From positions 29,297,370 through 29,361,369 of the forward strand of contig NC_134900.1 in the NCBI RefSeq assembly GCF_041734735.1: a DNA stretch of 64,000 nucleotides, written 5' to 3'. A program made the translations under genes and the position numbers. Of the stretch, positions 11,108 through 20,370 are shown piece after piece (position 1 is the first letter of the stretch; each line of letters begins with the position of its first letter). The DNA is from Babylonia areolata (taxonomy: Eukaryota; Mollusca; Gastropoda; Neogastropoda; Buccinidae). The notes below the pieces were generated by a model, which saw only the letters and a program-made list of their open reading frames with translations, searched no databases and was not told where the DNA came from.

Positions 11108-14100
11108 TCATTGTTGGGGGTTTTTTGGTGGTTACAAGAGACGGGTGCAATAGCCGAGTGGTTAAAGCGTTGGACTGTCAATCTGAGGGTCCCGGGTTTG
11201 AATCACAGTGATGGCGCCTGGTGGGTAAAGTGTGGAGATTTTTACAATCTCCCAGGTCAACATATGTGCAGACCTGCTAGTGCCTGAACCCCCTTCGTGT
11301 GTATATGCAAGCAGAAGATCAAATATGCACGTTAAAGATCCTGTAATCCATGTCAGCGTTCGGTGGGTTATGGAAACAAGAACATACCCAGCATGCACAC
11401 CCCCGAAAACGGAGTATGGCTGCCTACATGGTGGGGTAAAAACGGTCATACACGTAAAAGCCCACTCGTGTGCATACGAGTGAACGCGGAAGAAGAAAAA
11501 GAAGGTGGTTACAAGAGCCACAAGGTGGTCAGTGTTTTGACAAACCAATGTGTGTTCTTCAAGACAGAGGTGACCTCAAACCCACCCTTGGGTTTACTGT
11601 TGTTGGTGATTTTTTTTTGGGGGGGGGGGGTTTGGTATGGAAGTTGAACAGTTTGTTTCAGAACTTGGTGTTGAATATTTCATAGACCACACACACACAC
11701 CCCACACTCTCCCACTCACCCACTCACAATTGTTCCAAAAGCTTAAAAAAAAAATTTAAAAAAATTTCCACGATGTTGAATATTTCATAGACCACCCCCC
11801 ACCCTCCCACTCACCCACCCACAATTGTTCCAAAAGCTAAAAAAAAAATTTAAAAAAATTTCCACGATGTTGAATATTTCATAGACCACCACCCCCACCC
11901 TCCCAGTCAGTCACCCACCCCCACCCCCTCCCCTCAGCTCCTGTAGCCCTCATGTGTGATTTAAGGAAAGCTGTGTTCGTTCGTTCATTCATTCATACTG
12001 ACATACATCATGTGAGACTTTGTTCCAGTCAGAGGATTTGCCGACAGTTGTAACTGTTCTTTCTTTTTCTGACGTGTCTTGTCTCCGTCATCAGCCTGTG
12101 TTGACTATATATGTGTATATATCTATATATGTCTATATATTATCCAGTATTGTGAGCAGTTATCGGATATCTGTATCCCACACCTTTTTTTTCTCTCTCT
12201 CTGTGTCGCCCACTCGGTGTCTGTGTACTGCACTGTGTCACGTGAGAAGAGACGAGGGATGTGCAGAGGTCTGGAACCTTCCTGCTGTCTTTCTAATAAT
12301 AATAATAATAATGGTATTTATATAGCGCTGGATCTTGTGCAGAGACAAATCAAAGCGCTCTCGCACCAGTCATTCACACGCATGCATAACTCTAAAAACT
12401 GTAGAAACTAAAGACAAGGAAGGGCAGGCAAGGGAGGCTATTTTGGGAAGAGGTGGGTTTTAAGGCCAGACTTGAAAGAGCTGAGTGTGGAGACTTGACG
12501 AAGCGAAAAAGGAAGTTCATTCCAATCGCAAGGTCCAGAAACAGAGAAAGAACGGCAGCCAACAGTTGAGTGTTTGAATCTGGGTATGCGTAAACAGAGT
12601 GGATCCGAAGCCGATTCTTTCTGCCAGGTTCTGCCTGGAAGGAAAAGAACAGTTTCAGTTTTAAGACATTCAGCCCCTGGGGAGTTTGACACCCTCAGCA
12701 GGTCTCAGTGCCACACTGATACGGAACAGTTGGATGAAACACACTGTTTTCCCACCAAATTATGTATTTCGTTTTTATCGCAACAGATTTCTCTGTGTGA
12801 AATTCGGGCTGCTCTCCCCAGGGAGAGCGCGTCGCTGCACTGCAGCGCCACCCTTTTGTTTTGTTTTTTCTTTTTTTTTCCTGCGTGCAGTTTTATTTGT
12901 TTTTCCCTATCAAAGTGGGGTTTTCTACATAATTTTGCCAGGAACAACCCTTCTGTTGCCGTGGGTTCTTTTACATGTGCTAAAGTGCATGTTGCACACG
13001 GGACCTCAGTTTATCATCTCATCCGAATGACTAGCGTCCAGACCACACTCAAGGTCTAGTGGAGGGGGGAGAAAATAGCAGCTGAGCCGTGATTTGAACC
13101 AGCACGCTCAGATTCTCTCGCTTCCTAGGCGGACGCGTTACCTCTCGGCCATCACTCCACATGTGCGGATGTATGTGGAAATACTGTGGAGGCTGGTTCC
13201 CTGTCTTTGCACTTTGTGCATGTGTATGAATGTGAAAACTGTTTTAGTGGGACAAAGTTTTACGCCAGAGTCAATGAGTTAAGTGGAAAAAGGGATTATT
13301 CCAGTTTGAAGTGGATGAGAATAGTTTGGGTTTTAAGTGGCAAAGAACAGTTTCAGTTAAGAATAGTTTGGGTTTTAAGTGGTAAAGAACAGTTTCAGTT
13401 AAGAATAGTTTGGGTTTTAAGTGGTAAAGAACAGTTTCAGTTAGGAATAGTTTGGGTTTTAAGTGGCAAAGAACAGTTTCAGTTAAGAACAGTTTGGGTT
13501 TTAAGTGGTAAAGAACAGTTTCAGTTAAGAACAGTTTGGGTTTTAAGTGGCAAAGAACAGTTTCAGTTAAGAACAGTTTGGGTTTTAAGTGGCAAAGAAC
13601 AGTTTCAGTTAGGAACAGTTTGGGTTTTAAGTGGCAAAGAACAGTTTCAGTTTGAAATGGAAAAGAATGGTTTCAGTTTTTAAGCGGTGCTCCTTGCATT
13701 TGACAGTGTGCCAGGAACAATTTGTTCGTGTACAAATACTCGGTAATTTCATGCACAGAAAATCAAAATTTCTTAAATTCACTTAGCACATGTATTCTTC
13801 TCACTTTTCTTACAACATGAAGTTTGTTCATTTTTAAAGCAGTCAAGAATCATTATCAGAAAGCTGATTTCTGGTGTATTTTCAGAGACAGTTGTGCAGG
13901 CACTTCTCATTAATTAAGCATCCACAAGTTCCAGTCCAACATACAGACTGGAATTCCCCCCTCACCCCCCTCCCCGTCCACTAGACTTTTGAGTGCTATT
14001 CAAATGAGATGATGAAACCGTGTCCCTGTGCGCAACAAACTGCACACAAAAGAATGCATAGCAACAAGAGGGTTGTTATCTCGGTGGGGGGGCTGGGGGG

Positions 14101-17100
14101 GGAGTCTGTAATGAAAAATCCTCTTTGTTTGCAAAACAAATTCTTTTGTAGACAGGTGGGGGGGTGGGGGGGGGGAGAAGAAAAAGGTGTATATGGGAGG
14201 GGAGGCGTGTACTGTGACGATGCACTCTCATTTCTCGGGGGAGACCAGGCCCGAATTTTGCACAGACAGAATCATCTGTGACAGGGAAAACTAAAACGTT
14301 CTTCAATAATAGCGTACAGAGGGTCAGAATCTGCCCCTGTCTCTGTTAGAGCCGTGATCAGGCGTACAGGCCTCACCTTACAGCAAGACAAGGGGTGTGG
14401 ACAAACCATGAGTTCATCTGCTGCATCTCTCGTCTGCCAGTGTGTGTGTGTGTCAATGTGTGTGTTTGTGTGCTCCCTCTGTAGTCATTGATACAGGTTG
14501 TCTTATTCTGGATACAGACAGAAGAAATTCATTTATTTTATTTGTTTATTAAGACGTTTCGCTGTAGCGCATATTCTTGAAGCTGTATGCTGACTTTCCT
14601 AACTTAAAATCAAAAAGTGAAACCTACTTGCGTATTTCGATGGTTTCACAAGTACTGTCTTCCTCGGGTGAGCCATGCTTGGCATGACAGTGTAATGAAA
14701 CCGTTGAAGTATATGCAAACAGGTTTCAGTTCTCGTACTGAGTTTGGAAATTTTCCATTTCTTCTGTCTGTGTGCGTATATACTCTTCAGTGTCTTTGTT
14801 CCAAAGCCATGTGTGTAGTACACAGTGTGACCACCAAATTGTGTAGCACTCTTTTTTGTAGCTTTGTACTCGACTGTTATCCTTCTCTTCCTTTTCATTT
14901 TTGTGTCCGTTTTACGCAGATGTGTTACTTTTCTGTACGGCCGATATTGACGTCGTTGTCATCGTCAGCCCTGATATAGTATAACCCTGTGAGGTTACCT
15001 GAGCAATGAGCAACAATGACGACAACGACGATGATGATAATAAGTTGTGTGAAATTATCAGAAAGGGAGGGACACAGATTTTCCTCTGATCTTTAAAAAA
15101 AAAAAAAGAAAAAGAAAAAGCAAAGTAATTGGTTTTTGTTTATGCAGCTTTTTTTTTTTTTATTTTATTGTGTATATTTTTCCCCCTGCGCCTAGTGATA
15201 TGAAGGACAATAGAGTGTTATCATTCATGGTCGTACAACTATGTTTGCTTTTTTTTTCTTTTTTCTTTTTTTTAGCTTAGCTTTTCCAGTGATGTTTTTT
15301 TCACCTTCTGATTTTTGTGTGTGCCCAGTACCCGAAGCAGTATTATGTGGCGTGATTGGTGTCACCTCCCCTAGTGTGACTTGATGTTGTCGTGTGTATA
15401 TCGATCGGAGGTCTAGCGATGACAGACCCACAGGTTTTCAGAATGATATCCATTTCCTAATTTTACTGGTAGTCTATTAGTTTCTCTCCATTTTCTGGTT
15501 TTTATTGTAACTGTTACAGAACGGAGGAAACTTAGATCAAGTGGTTGTGTTTAGAAAGGAGAGTCTTGAAAGAAAAAAAACCTCCACGTATAGGGTAAAT
15601 TGCTGTTACATGCTGAGAGCATAGTGTTTGTTAATGATTTGAAGTTTGTTTGTTTTTTTTAATTATTTTTTTTAATGTATAAAGCGTTGAACTAAGTTTA
15701 CTGGTCAGGGTCATGTGCACTTAGGATTTCAGAGGGGTTGGGTAATGTATGGAGAATACCAGTCTGATTTTTAGTTTTCAATTTTACTTGAATTCAAGAT
15801 GGTTAAAATGTTTGTCACAAGTTCTGTAGTTTATCTTTGAAGTATTGAATGCAAAGTGCAGCATTTGTGCATTTTTCTTATAAACTTGTCAGAGCTGCTG
15901 GCTTCAAACAGCTTGAATTTGTAGAATAAATAGATGTTTCTTGCTGTTGCTTTTTTTTTTTTTTTTTTTTTGTTACTTGAAAGAACTGGTAAAATTTGTA
16001 TGAACTGGAAAACAACGCAGTTTGTGATGTGTAGAAGTTTGCCGCTGCTTGAAGGCTGGTACTATAAGCATGGCTTGATGCAGCGCTTAGACAACACTTG
16101 CCATGGTTGTTTCGATAGCGTTAACTGCTGCAGTGTGTTTTTTTGACGGTTAGCATCATTGTCATGGGTGGGAAGAAAATCCCTGCTAGTCTGTGGCACT
16201 TTCCTTCTCATCAACTCCCCCCCCCCCCCCCCTCATCCCTCTCCAACCCCCCACCCCACCTTGCACCCCTCATCACAGCTTTTTTTCAGTCAGTGAAAGT
16301 TGGATCTGTGTGTGATAAAAACTTTTTTTTTTTTTTCACTCTTTGGCTAACTTTTTTTTCTTTTTTTTAATGATTTAATTATATTTTGTTGGCTATTGAA
16401 AACTAGCGCCCAGTTTCAGAGCCACTTTAGCGACTTGAAACAAGACATTCATGAAAGCCTGTTTAGCACAAAGACAGTGAATTAGGTTCCGTATCACCTG
16501 TTTCAGCTAATGAAATACAGAATACTTTATATATCTCCAGTAAGAGTGATTGACTTGTAATGTGAAACACCTAAACAGTGCACAAGAATCACAGTCATTC
16601 AGTGTGTATACGTAAATGACATGAAATGCTTCAGTGCTAACTCAAAGTAAACCAGGCATACAGCAATACTTGCAGTCACATACATGCACTGATAGCAAAG
16701 GATAGGCATGAAATAGCTTACTGAAATTAAGCATACATTTATAGTAATAACAGGAAGTTGGTTGTCCCACCGCAGCTACTGATGGGGGACTTTTTATCCA
16801 TTGATATTGATGGGACTTTTTATCCATTGATTTTGATGGGGGACTTTTTATCCATTGATGTTGATGGGACTTTTTATCCATTGATGTTGATGGGGGACTT
16901 TTTATCCATTGATGTTGATGGGACTTTCTATCTATTGATATTGATGGGACTTTTTATCCATTGTGGGGGGGACTTTTTATCCATTGATGTTGATGGGGGA
17001 CTTTTTATCCATTGATGTTGATGGGACTTTTTATCCATTGATGTTGATGGGGGACTTTTTATCCATTGATATTGATGGGGGACTTTTTATCCATTGATGT

Positions 17101-18768
17101 TGATGGGGGACTTTTTATCCATTGATGTTGATGGGACTTTTTATCCATTGATGTTGATGGGGGACTTTTTATCCATTGATGTTGATGGGACTTTTTATCC
17201 ATTGAGAAAATGGTCCCTATACAAACTGGAGAAAACGCACGTCACTAGTGTTTTCTATAAATAGCCTTGGGAAAAACCCTTCTTCATGTCTCATTCAGTG
17301 CGAATAACGATCCTATTATTGTCACCCTTTTACCTCCTCCTTTTTGTTGCTGTTGTTTGTTTGTTTTTCATGTCTGTAAAAACCAGCCACCAAAATCCTT
17401 TCCATACAGAGCTTTCTGAGCTGGTGATAGTCATAGTGTTCTCTCTTTGTCAAACAACTTCCCAGCCAGCTGGAAAAAAAAAAAGAGGGTTGGGTTGAAT
17501 TTTCAGACTGAATTTCACTGGTGAAAAAAAGGCTAAAAAGTTGGGAGTTGGTGAGAGGAGTGTTGCAGACTGTATTTGTCTTTTGATGAGATAACTGCAG
17601 GGAGTAATTATGTCTCTAGAAAGTAGGCTACTTGGGGGTGGGGGTAGGGGAAATTCAGTATATTTGCAGTAGAGGCAGTGCTTTGGGAACTTTGATGAAA
17701 GTAGCTGTTTGCCTGGTAGTGCTAGAGGCAGAACTTAAGAGAGCTTTCACTGTGTTGTCGGTATATTAACTTGTGTGATGACTGTGTTGTTGCAGCTCCC
17801 GGCATGAGAAGAGGTAACAGCGGGATCTCGCTGGATAGCGGAGTGGTCAGTAACAGCAGTGACTGTGTGTGGAATGGGTTGTTCTGTGTTCGTTCTCCTG
17901 TGTGTGTGTGTGTGTGTGTAAATGCTGTTGTTGTTTTTTACGTATGTTTGTGTAAAAGTGTTGGCTGGTTATTTGTGTGTGTGTGTGTGTAAATGCTGTT
18001 GTTGTTTTTTACGTATGTTTGTGTAAATGTATTGGCTGGTTATTTGTGTGTGAGTGTGTGTGTGTGATTTGATGCTCACATCAGTGTTTTGCTCGTTCAC
18101 AAAGTGCTAGATTTGGTGGAATAATTCATCATATTAGCATGGTTCTATTATCATGAAAAGCAAATTAAAGTGTGTGGTCTCTGCTGGAAAGGCATGGTGG
18201 GGCTGTCGATCACACGCAGCTGCAAGATTCTGCTGGAATTATATATTTTATGTGTGTCCTTACACATGCAACAAGAAGCATACACAAGTTTGAAGGTTTA
18301 GACAATTATACATTTGTTTTGTTGTTTTTAAAAGGATAAGGTTTGGACTGATTTTGAAATTGTCAATTGCTTTACATTGCAAGTTGTACCCCTAATGAAA
18401 CGGGTGGAGTTTAAAGAAATAGATGGTATATTTTTAGAATATATGGCATATTTATAGAATAGATGGTATATTTTTAGAATATATGGCATATTTATAGAAT
18501 AGATGGTATTTTTTTTTATAGAATTAGAAGGTGAAAGAAAGGCAAACACTCCATCCCTGAATAGTTCACCTCCTCCCGTGTGTTGCAGATCTCAGGAAGC
18601 ATGGGAAGTTCCGGTGGCCATGACGACAGCATGGGTCGCAGCCCGCAGGCCGTGACCCTTCCCTCTCGTGCACGACCTTACCCCGGGGCCCCGCCCACCC
18701 CGCCCCGCGTCAAACCCCGCACCCCCATCATGCTGCGGCCTGGCCTGCCTGACGGCACAGAGGTGTAA
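2234..18768 (+). CDS. IQSEC: IQSEC/BRAG-type Arf-GEF, 3' part of gene (7 coding exons)
   Basis: Exons 2234-2373, 3802-3927, 4651-4750, 6693-6814, 7740-7959, 17796-17845 and 18589-18768 join in frame to 311 residues plus a stop. Family members load GTP onto Arf GTPases through a Sec7 domain and bind phosphoinositides through a PH domain, at the plasma membrane, endosomes and (in vertebrates) postsynaptic sites. Seen here are the Sec7-PH linker (residues 1-46, ending in VGKKP), the PH domain (about 47-160, with [25 protein letters not shown] and [14 protein letters not shown]), a coiled stretch ([13 protein letters not shown]) and a proline-rich tail ending T-E-V, fitting a class I PDZ ligand. 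Residues match vertebrate IQSEC and fly schizo as I recall them. Sec7 and any IQ motif lie left of the window. The linker joins the PH exon directly, as in the fly. Confidence in family is high; paralogue is not assigned because most invertebrates carry one gene. Confidence 0.95.
2575..2690 (+). mobile_element. Short SINE-like repeat, family 3
   Basis: About 115 bp resemble 4505-4625 on the same strand and 27583-27700, 61415-61505 and 62075-62150 on the opposite strand. Shared blocks are GCGTTGGGTTACG, CAGATGTGATGTAGCGTA, a TGGATTTGTC block and a CGCCTC-TGAG-GAGTGAAACTGA end. No tRNA-like head is seen in any copy, so this may be a SINE body or a MITE. It abuts the decoy exon copy at 2713. Confidence 0.75.
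2713..2750 (+). pseudogene. Decoy copy 1 of the start of IQSEC exon 3802
   Basis: About 38 bases after a GCCGCAG acceptor repeat the start of the real exon at 3802 (CAACTGG, then CTCACCGATGCCTGGTGTGC) and end at a plausible donor, GTAAGC. The preceding tract TTCCAACCTGTTGTT also matches the real exon's upstream tract. One extra base near the start shifts the frame, so it cannot replace the real exon. Confidence 0.85.
2784..3682 (+). mobile_element. TTAA-type MITE, copy A, interrupted
   Basis: The left part (2784-2977) and right part (3583-3682) match in reverse complement the uninterrupted copy at 62429-62734, including the right end GAAAGAGTTAA. A 605-bp element interrupts it at 2978-3582. 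The left end has drifted (GGTGACTCTTTC against TTAACTCTTTC). No transposase is encoded; the TTAA ends suggest a piggyBac- or Kolobok-type source. Confidence 0.85.
2978..3582 (+). mobile_element. Hairpin-ended non-autonomous element, long form
   Basis: The left end CAAGAGAGGCAAAGCCTTC runs into GACTCACTTGTGATA. The right end is GACTCACTT, a nine-base loop, then AAGTGAGTC, a perfect terminal hairpin whose arm repeats the left subterminal block in inverted form. A (CA)n tract lies inside. A shorter relative is at 58547-58685. Subterminal inverted repeats, a 3' hairpin and an internal microsatellite resemble Helentron/HINE elements, which is an inference. The empty site is inferred from the MITE copy at 62429-62734. 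Confidence 0.8.
3703..3743 (+). pseudogene. Decoy copy 2 of the start of IQSEC exon 3802
   Basis: After a GTCGCAG acceptor, CAACTGGTCCTGTCTCAC repeats the real exon exactly, then TGA stops the frame. A plausible donor GTAAAT follows 3743. The copy starts 20 bp after the MITE copy A and ends 58 bp before the real exon. If spliced in it would act as a poison exon. Confidence 0.85.
3802..3927 (+). CDS. IQSEC: IQSEC exon: first half of PH domain
   Basis: Acceptor TTTGCAG and donor GTGGGT enclose 42 codons in phase 0. The product starts [18 protein letters not shown] and ends [13 protein letters not shown], the most conserved block of the IQSEC PH domain. Two degenerate copies of its first ~40 bases lie upstream at 2713 and 3703. 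Confidence 0.95.
4004..4330 (-). mobile_element. SINE family 2 body, head missing
   Basis: The + strand carries CACAACAGATTTCTCTGTG, then GCTCTCCCCAGGGAGAGC (an inverted repeat) and ends AGGTCTAGTGGAGG. It matches 12765-13160, where the tRNA-like head shows the element reads on the - strand. This copy stops before the head. Confidence 0.85.
4505..4625 (+). mobile_element. SINE-like repeat, family 3
   Basis: This copy shares GCGTTGGTTTACGCTGCTGG, CAGATGTGGTGTAGCGTAT and a CGCCTCCTTGAGCGACTGAA end with the other family 3 copies. It ends only about 25 bp before the acceptor of exon 4651-4750, so it contributes most of that exon's upstream splice region. Confidence 0.8.
4651..4750 (+). CDS. IQSEC: IQSEC exon: middle of PH domain
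   Basis: Acceptor GGCGGCAG, donor GTCAGT; starts in phase 0, ends in phase 1. Encodes [16 protein letters not shown], then [18 protein letters not shown], aligning with the lysine-rich PH loop of other IQSEC proteins. A G-run array starts about 25 bp after the donor. Confidence 0.95.
4775..5590 (+). repeat. G-rich minisatellite with many G-runs
   Basis: About 20 imperfect units near 40 bp follow GGTGTTGGGGTGTGGGAATG plus AGTGTGTGTG and 6-14 G. Runs of four or more G on the sense strand recur every few bases for 800 bp. The long Pro/His/Thr open frames on the other strand are read-through of this array, not genes. Confidence 0.95.
6195..6665 (-). mobile_element. 5'-truncated LINE 3' end (CR1/L2/jockey-like)
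   Basis: Read on the - strand this encodes [24 protein letters not shown] and, after a stop, [13 protein letters not shown] and [15 protein letters not shown], typical of the C-terminus of CR1/L2/jockey-type non-LTR elements. It ends at GCGCTATATAAATACC followed by (ATT)n, the expected 3' tail. A matching copy is at 12290-12610. Its truncated 5' side ends about 27 bp before the acceptor of exon 6693. Confidence 0.88.
6693..6814 (+). CDS. IQSEC: IQSEC exon: end of PH domain
   Basis: Acceptor TGTCCACAG, donor GTATTG. The first two bases complete a His codon begun in the preceding exon. Encodes [19 protein letters not shown], then [19 protein letters not shown], matching the last PH strands and C-terminal helix of the family. 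Confidence 0.95.
6850..7540. repeat. GATAACAATGTGACAGTGA minisatellite
   Basis: Loose units of about 28-33 bp alternate GATAACAATGTGACAGTGA with a CAGTATGTCAGT-type spacer. A non-repeat stretch at about 7090-7230 divides the array. An (AAT)n/(TA)n tract follows at 7545-7577. Confidence 0.85.
7681..7728 (+). promoter_or_regulatory. UG-repeat next to the exon 7740 acceptor
   Basis: A (TG)n tract with a short CGCGTGCG interruption ends 12 bp before the acceptor, leaving only TCTCCCCCGACAG as a pyrimidine tract. UG repeats next to 3' splice sites are a known TDP-43 target arrangement; a role here is inferred. Confidence 0.5.
7740..7959 (+). CDS. IQSEC: IQSEC exon: post-PH helix and linker
   Basis: Acceptor CCCGACAG, donor GTATGC; phase 0 in, phase 1 out. 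Encodes [17 protein letters not shown] (a probable helix directly after PH, as in vertebrates) and then a Ser-rich linker ending [15 protein letters not shown], which aligns with the KRSALSSSLRDLSE segment of vertebrate IQSEC. Confidence 0.95.
8326..8790 (+). mobile_element. SINE family 1 (tRNA-derived), diverged
   Basis: The head has GAGAGGTTAAAGCGTTGGAC (A-box region) and GGGTTCGAATCG (B-box). The body follows the family: GGTGGAGATTTTTA, CTCCCAGGTGAAC, GACCTGCTAGT, ATCCATGTCAGGATTC, GGAACAAGAATG. A C-run and small insertions interrupt it. Its AGTGAAGAAGAAG end leads into the minisatellite at 8790. Confidence 0.88.
8790..9890 (+). repeat. 43-bp minisatellite with splice-like units, about 26 copies
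   Basis: The unit reads CAGGTTAATGAAGAAGAAG, TGGTAGAAGTAAGACTTACC, CCTGT, with GTGGTAG/GTGGGAG/AGGTAG variants and small GAA-step changes. It seems to have grown from the 3' end of the SINE at 8326-8790, which ends in AAGTGAAGAAGAAG. No continuous reading frame. Confidence 0.93.
10400..10880 (-). mobile_element. SINE family 4, interrupted by a MITE
   Basis: On the - strand a tRNA-like head (GATTTGTGACCCAGTGTTCACC, B-box region drifted to GGTTTAAGGCC) joins a body with GTGTCCTTTGGGGAACCGCA, CACTTCACTTGGATTTTCC and GTGTGAATGAGTACCTG. The complete relative at 44045-44455 has the B-box as GGTTCGAGGCC. A TTAA MITE (10583-10814) sits in the drifted TTAA of the B-box. Confidence 0.8.
10583..10814. 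mobile_element. TTAA-type MITE, copy D
   Basis: 232 bp bounded by TTAACTCACTCAGTACGG and, inverted, TTAACTCTCTCCATACGAAC. Both edges are TTAA, consistent with a TTAA target duplication. It is non-coding. It shares its terminal motif with 34222-34776 and more distantly with 62429-62734. Confidence 0.85.
11141..11503 (+). mobile_element. SINE family 1, full body with target-site duplication
   Basis: The tRNA-derived head ACGGGTGCAATAGCCGAGTG, A-box region GGTTAAAGCGTTGGACTG and B-box GGGTTTGAATC are followed by the family body and an (GAA)n-like tail. The 14-bp direct repeat GGTGGTTACAAGAG at 11127-11140 and 11504-11517 flanks it exactly, the mark of LINE-driven retroposition. A poly-T tract of over 40 lies at 11064-11106. 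Confidence 0.96.
11670..11905. repeat. About 95-bp tandem repeat, three copies
   Basis: Each copy has TTGAATATTTCATAGACCAC, a CCCACTCACCCAC tract, CAATTGTTCCAAAAGCT and an A-rich block ending AATTTCCACGATG. The third copy is partial. Confidence 0.9.
12290..12610 (-). mobile_element. LINE 3' end, same family as 6195-6665
   Basis: On the - strand it encodes [33 protein letters not shown] and [14 protein letters not shown], then ends GCGCTATATAAATACC and (ATT)n. It is 5' truncated. The nucleotide sequence is close to the copy at 6195-6665, so both came from a recently active lineage. Confidence 0.9.
12765..13160 (-). mobile_element. SINE family 2, with tRNA-like head
   Basis: Read on the - strand it begins GAGTGATGGCCGAGAGGTAA with CGTCCGCCTAGGAAGCGAG and the B-box-like GGTTCAAATCACGG, fitting a Ser/Leu-type tRNA head. 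The body runs through CTAGACCTTGAG and the GCTCTCCC/GGGAGAGC inverted repeat. This is the most complete family 2 copy. Confidence 0.92.
13290..13685 (+). repeat. 42-bp minisatellite, about 9 copies
   Basis: Unit TTTAAGTGGCAAAGAACAG plus TTTCAGTTAAGAATAGTTTGGG. Because 42 is a multiple of three the array stays open and reads as repeats of [14 protein letters not shown], but it lies inside a long intron with no splice or coding support. Confidence 0.93.
13690..16760. other. IQSEC intron, no supported feature
   Basis: AT-rich sequence with poly-A and poly-T tracts, a C-rich tract at 16216-16260 and scattered short G-runs. I see no exon, transposon end or RNA gene here. It is part of the 9.8-kb intron 7960-17795. 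Confidence 0.6.
16770..17205. repeat. 26/29-bp minisatellite, about 16 copies
   Basis: Unit GGGACTTTTTATCCATTGAT plus GTTGATG, alternating between GATGGGAC and GATGGGGGAC forms. Copies are nearly identical, pointing to recent expansion. Confidence 0.95.
17796..17845 (+). CDS. IQSEC: IQSEC exon: short tail exon
   Basis: A 50-nt exon; acceptor TTGTTGCAG, donor GTCAGT. The first two bases complete an Ala codon from the previous exon. Encodes [17 protein letters not shown], aligning with the GKRGRRSSAGSLESNV tail segment of vertebrates. The phase of the next exon fixes the donor at 17846 rather than the GTAACA at 17850. Confidence 0.88.
17895..18065. repeat. 78-bp tandem duplication with TG tracts
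   Basis: Two copies of (TG)n plus AAATGCTGTTGTTGTTTTTT and ACGTATGTTTGTGTAAA, ending TTGGCTGGTTATTTGTGTG. They start about 50 bp after the short exon. Confidence 0.85.
18415..18515. repeat. 40-bp tandem repeat, 2.5 copies
   Basis: Unit GAATAGATGGTATATTTTTA plus GAATATATGGCATATTTATA, about 75 bp before the last IQSEC exon. Confidence 0.9.
18589..18768 (+). CDS. IQSEC: IQSEC last coding exon: proline-rich tail, stop
   Basis: Acceptor GTGTTGCAG; phase 0; TAA stop at 18766-18768. Encodes [18 protein letters not shown], a Pro/Arg-rich stretch ([15 protein letters not shown], a possible SH3 ligand) and the end PGLPDGTEV. The final T-E-V fits a class I PDZ ligand, also reported for long vertebrate IQSEC isoforms. 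Confidence 0.93.
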   Translation: MSGSMGSSGGHDDSMGRSPQAVTLPSRARPYPGAPPTPPRVKPRTPIMLRPGLPDGTEV

Positions 18769-20370
18769 GGGGGACTGACCATGTCAGGCAACACAGACAG
18801 TGTGTATGTCCTTGGGGGATGTTTCTAGAGGGGGGGCGGGGGGACAGACCAAAGGCTTCGTAGTGAAGTCCCTGAAAGTGTCAAAGGGAAACAGGCTGAC
18901 AAGCTGGGTGCAGTGTGGAAATATGGTGAGGGCTGTTGGGGACCATGGAGTATGGACTTCTCTGAACAAGACTCGTTTCACAGTGTGGACACACGCCCCG
19001 GTTGTTCAGCATTACACGGTGTACAACACGACCACTTGACATACACACTCTATGATGGGTCATCACTGAATGGGAAAAAAAAAAGATGTTTTAGCTGTGT
19101 GTTGGATGCCAAACTTCAAGGTTTGTTGTGCAGTTTGCTGGAGTGGGTCAGTGTGACGAGGTGTGTGTGTGCAGGAGTTGAAAGTCAGCAAGATGTTGTG
19201 ATGATGGTCTGATCACAGCTGTGTCGTCATAGATTACCAGGCTAAGGTCCGCTTTGACAGCAAAAGACTGAGGTCCTTGTGCAGTGCGTGGGACAGAGAT
19301 GTGAGACCACCAGCCCATTACATGGAGGAGGAGAGGTGTGCGTGAGTGTGTGTATTAGGATGATGCTGACAGCACTGCAGGAGAGACTGGCAGTCGTGCG
19401 CTACATGCAGACAGCAGTGTGGATGCCATCACTTGCCAGGAGTTCACACAGACAGTGACAGATCAGGGGATGTGCACGTGTGTGGATTGTTACAAGTGAT
19501 GCATCTCTCTCAACTCTTTGTGTGCACTGTGGACATCACCAATGTTGTGGATCAGTAGTTATTAGACCCACATGTAGATGGACAAGTAGATAGTCAGGAC
19601 AGCAGGTGTCTGTTCTGATGGTTGTAGTCGGACACAATTGACTATCATACAGCCACCGGTACAGTGAGGACTGTGCCGAGGCAGTAGATGTAGTGAAGTG
19701 TTCAGGGTTCACTGGAACAGTGAATCATGAGGAAAACCATGTCCAGCTTGACTGACTGCCAGTGTGTGAGGATTAGATGGTGTGTGTTGATTGCGTGTGT
19801 GTGTGTGAGAGAGAGAAAATTCCTTCTGCTAGCTCTTGTTGGGGGATTGTGATGTTTCAGGTTTAGCAGTTAACAGAGGGAAGGTAAACTAGCAGTTTGT
19901 TCCTTTTCTTTTATGACTGAGTACAAAAAGGGTCTGAACTTTTAACATTGTGCTGAAGTAATTTGTTTCAGTTTATATATCTTTTTTTGACAGTCCCAAA
20001 ACTGAAACAAACTATTAAAAAAAAAAAAAGAAAGAAAGAAAAAAACCAACATATATGAAAGTCTGGGAGTGGGTGGATACGGAACTCCAGCACTGAAGCA
20101 ACAAAGGTGTGAGGAATGGGGTGAAACTCTAGAGGCCTTGGATGCATGTGCATGAAAGGGAAGGGAAGCTTTCACAGGGGAAAGGGGAAGAGGAGAGACT
20201 GAGTGGAGCCGGTGGTGAATGCGTGGAGTGTGGCCCAGAGTCTTTCATTTCACTGTGTTGGTTTGTAGCGCGAGAACTCTTCACCGATGGGCTTCGTTAA
20301 ATACCCCATGATTGTATATAGACTTAGTCGTTTTAGTTATTTGCCAATAAAGTTAACAATTTTTTCCCTC
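18769..20370 (+). other. IQSEC: IQSEC 3' UTR (inferred)
   Basis: Non-coding sequence from the stop to the first good poly-A signal. It holds no recognised transposon apart from short A-tracts. The true end could lie further right, since other AATAAA motifs occur downstream, for example near 22529. Confidence 0.55.
20346..20351 (+). terminator. Candidate IQSEC poly-A signal AATAAA
   Basis: AATAAA sits about 1.6 kb after the stop and is followed by a T-rich stretch (AATTTTTTCCC). It is the first canonical signal in an AT-rich context after the stop. Motif evidence only. Confidence 0.45.

Noticed and set aside
11141-11215. tRNA gene (A- and B-box present); also considered at 40520, 36786, 13085 and 46285
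   Set aside because: All are SINE heads: they lack a clean cloverleaf and run into family bodies, and two have target-site duplications.
13186-13683. Repeat protein with [14 protein letters not shown] units
   Set aside because: The 42-bp unit is a multiple of three, so an open frame is expected; it lies deep in an intron without splice signals.
17846-17992. Read-through of the 50-nt IQSEC exon to an alternative C-terminus ([10 protein letters not shown], then Cys/Val repeats)
   Set aside because: The extension is a TG microsatellite, and the GTCAGT donor plus phase match to exon 18589 explains the locus better.
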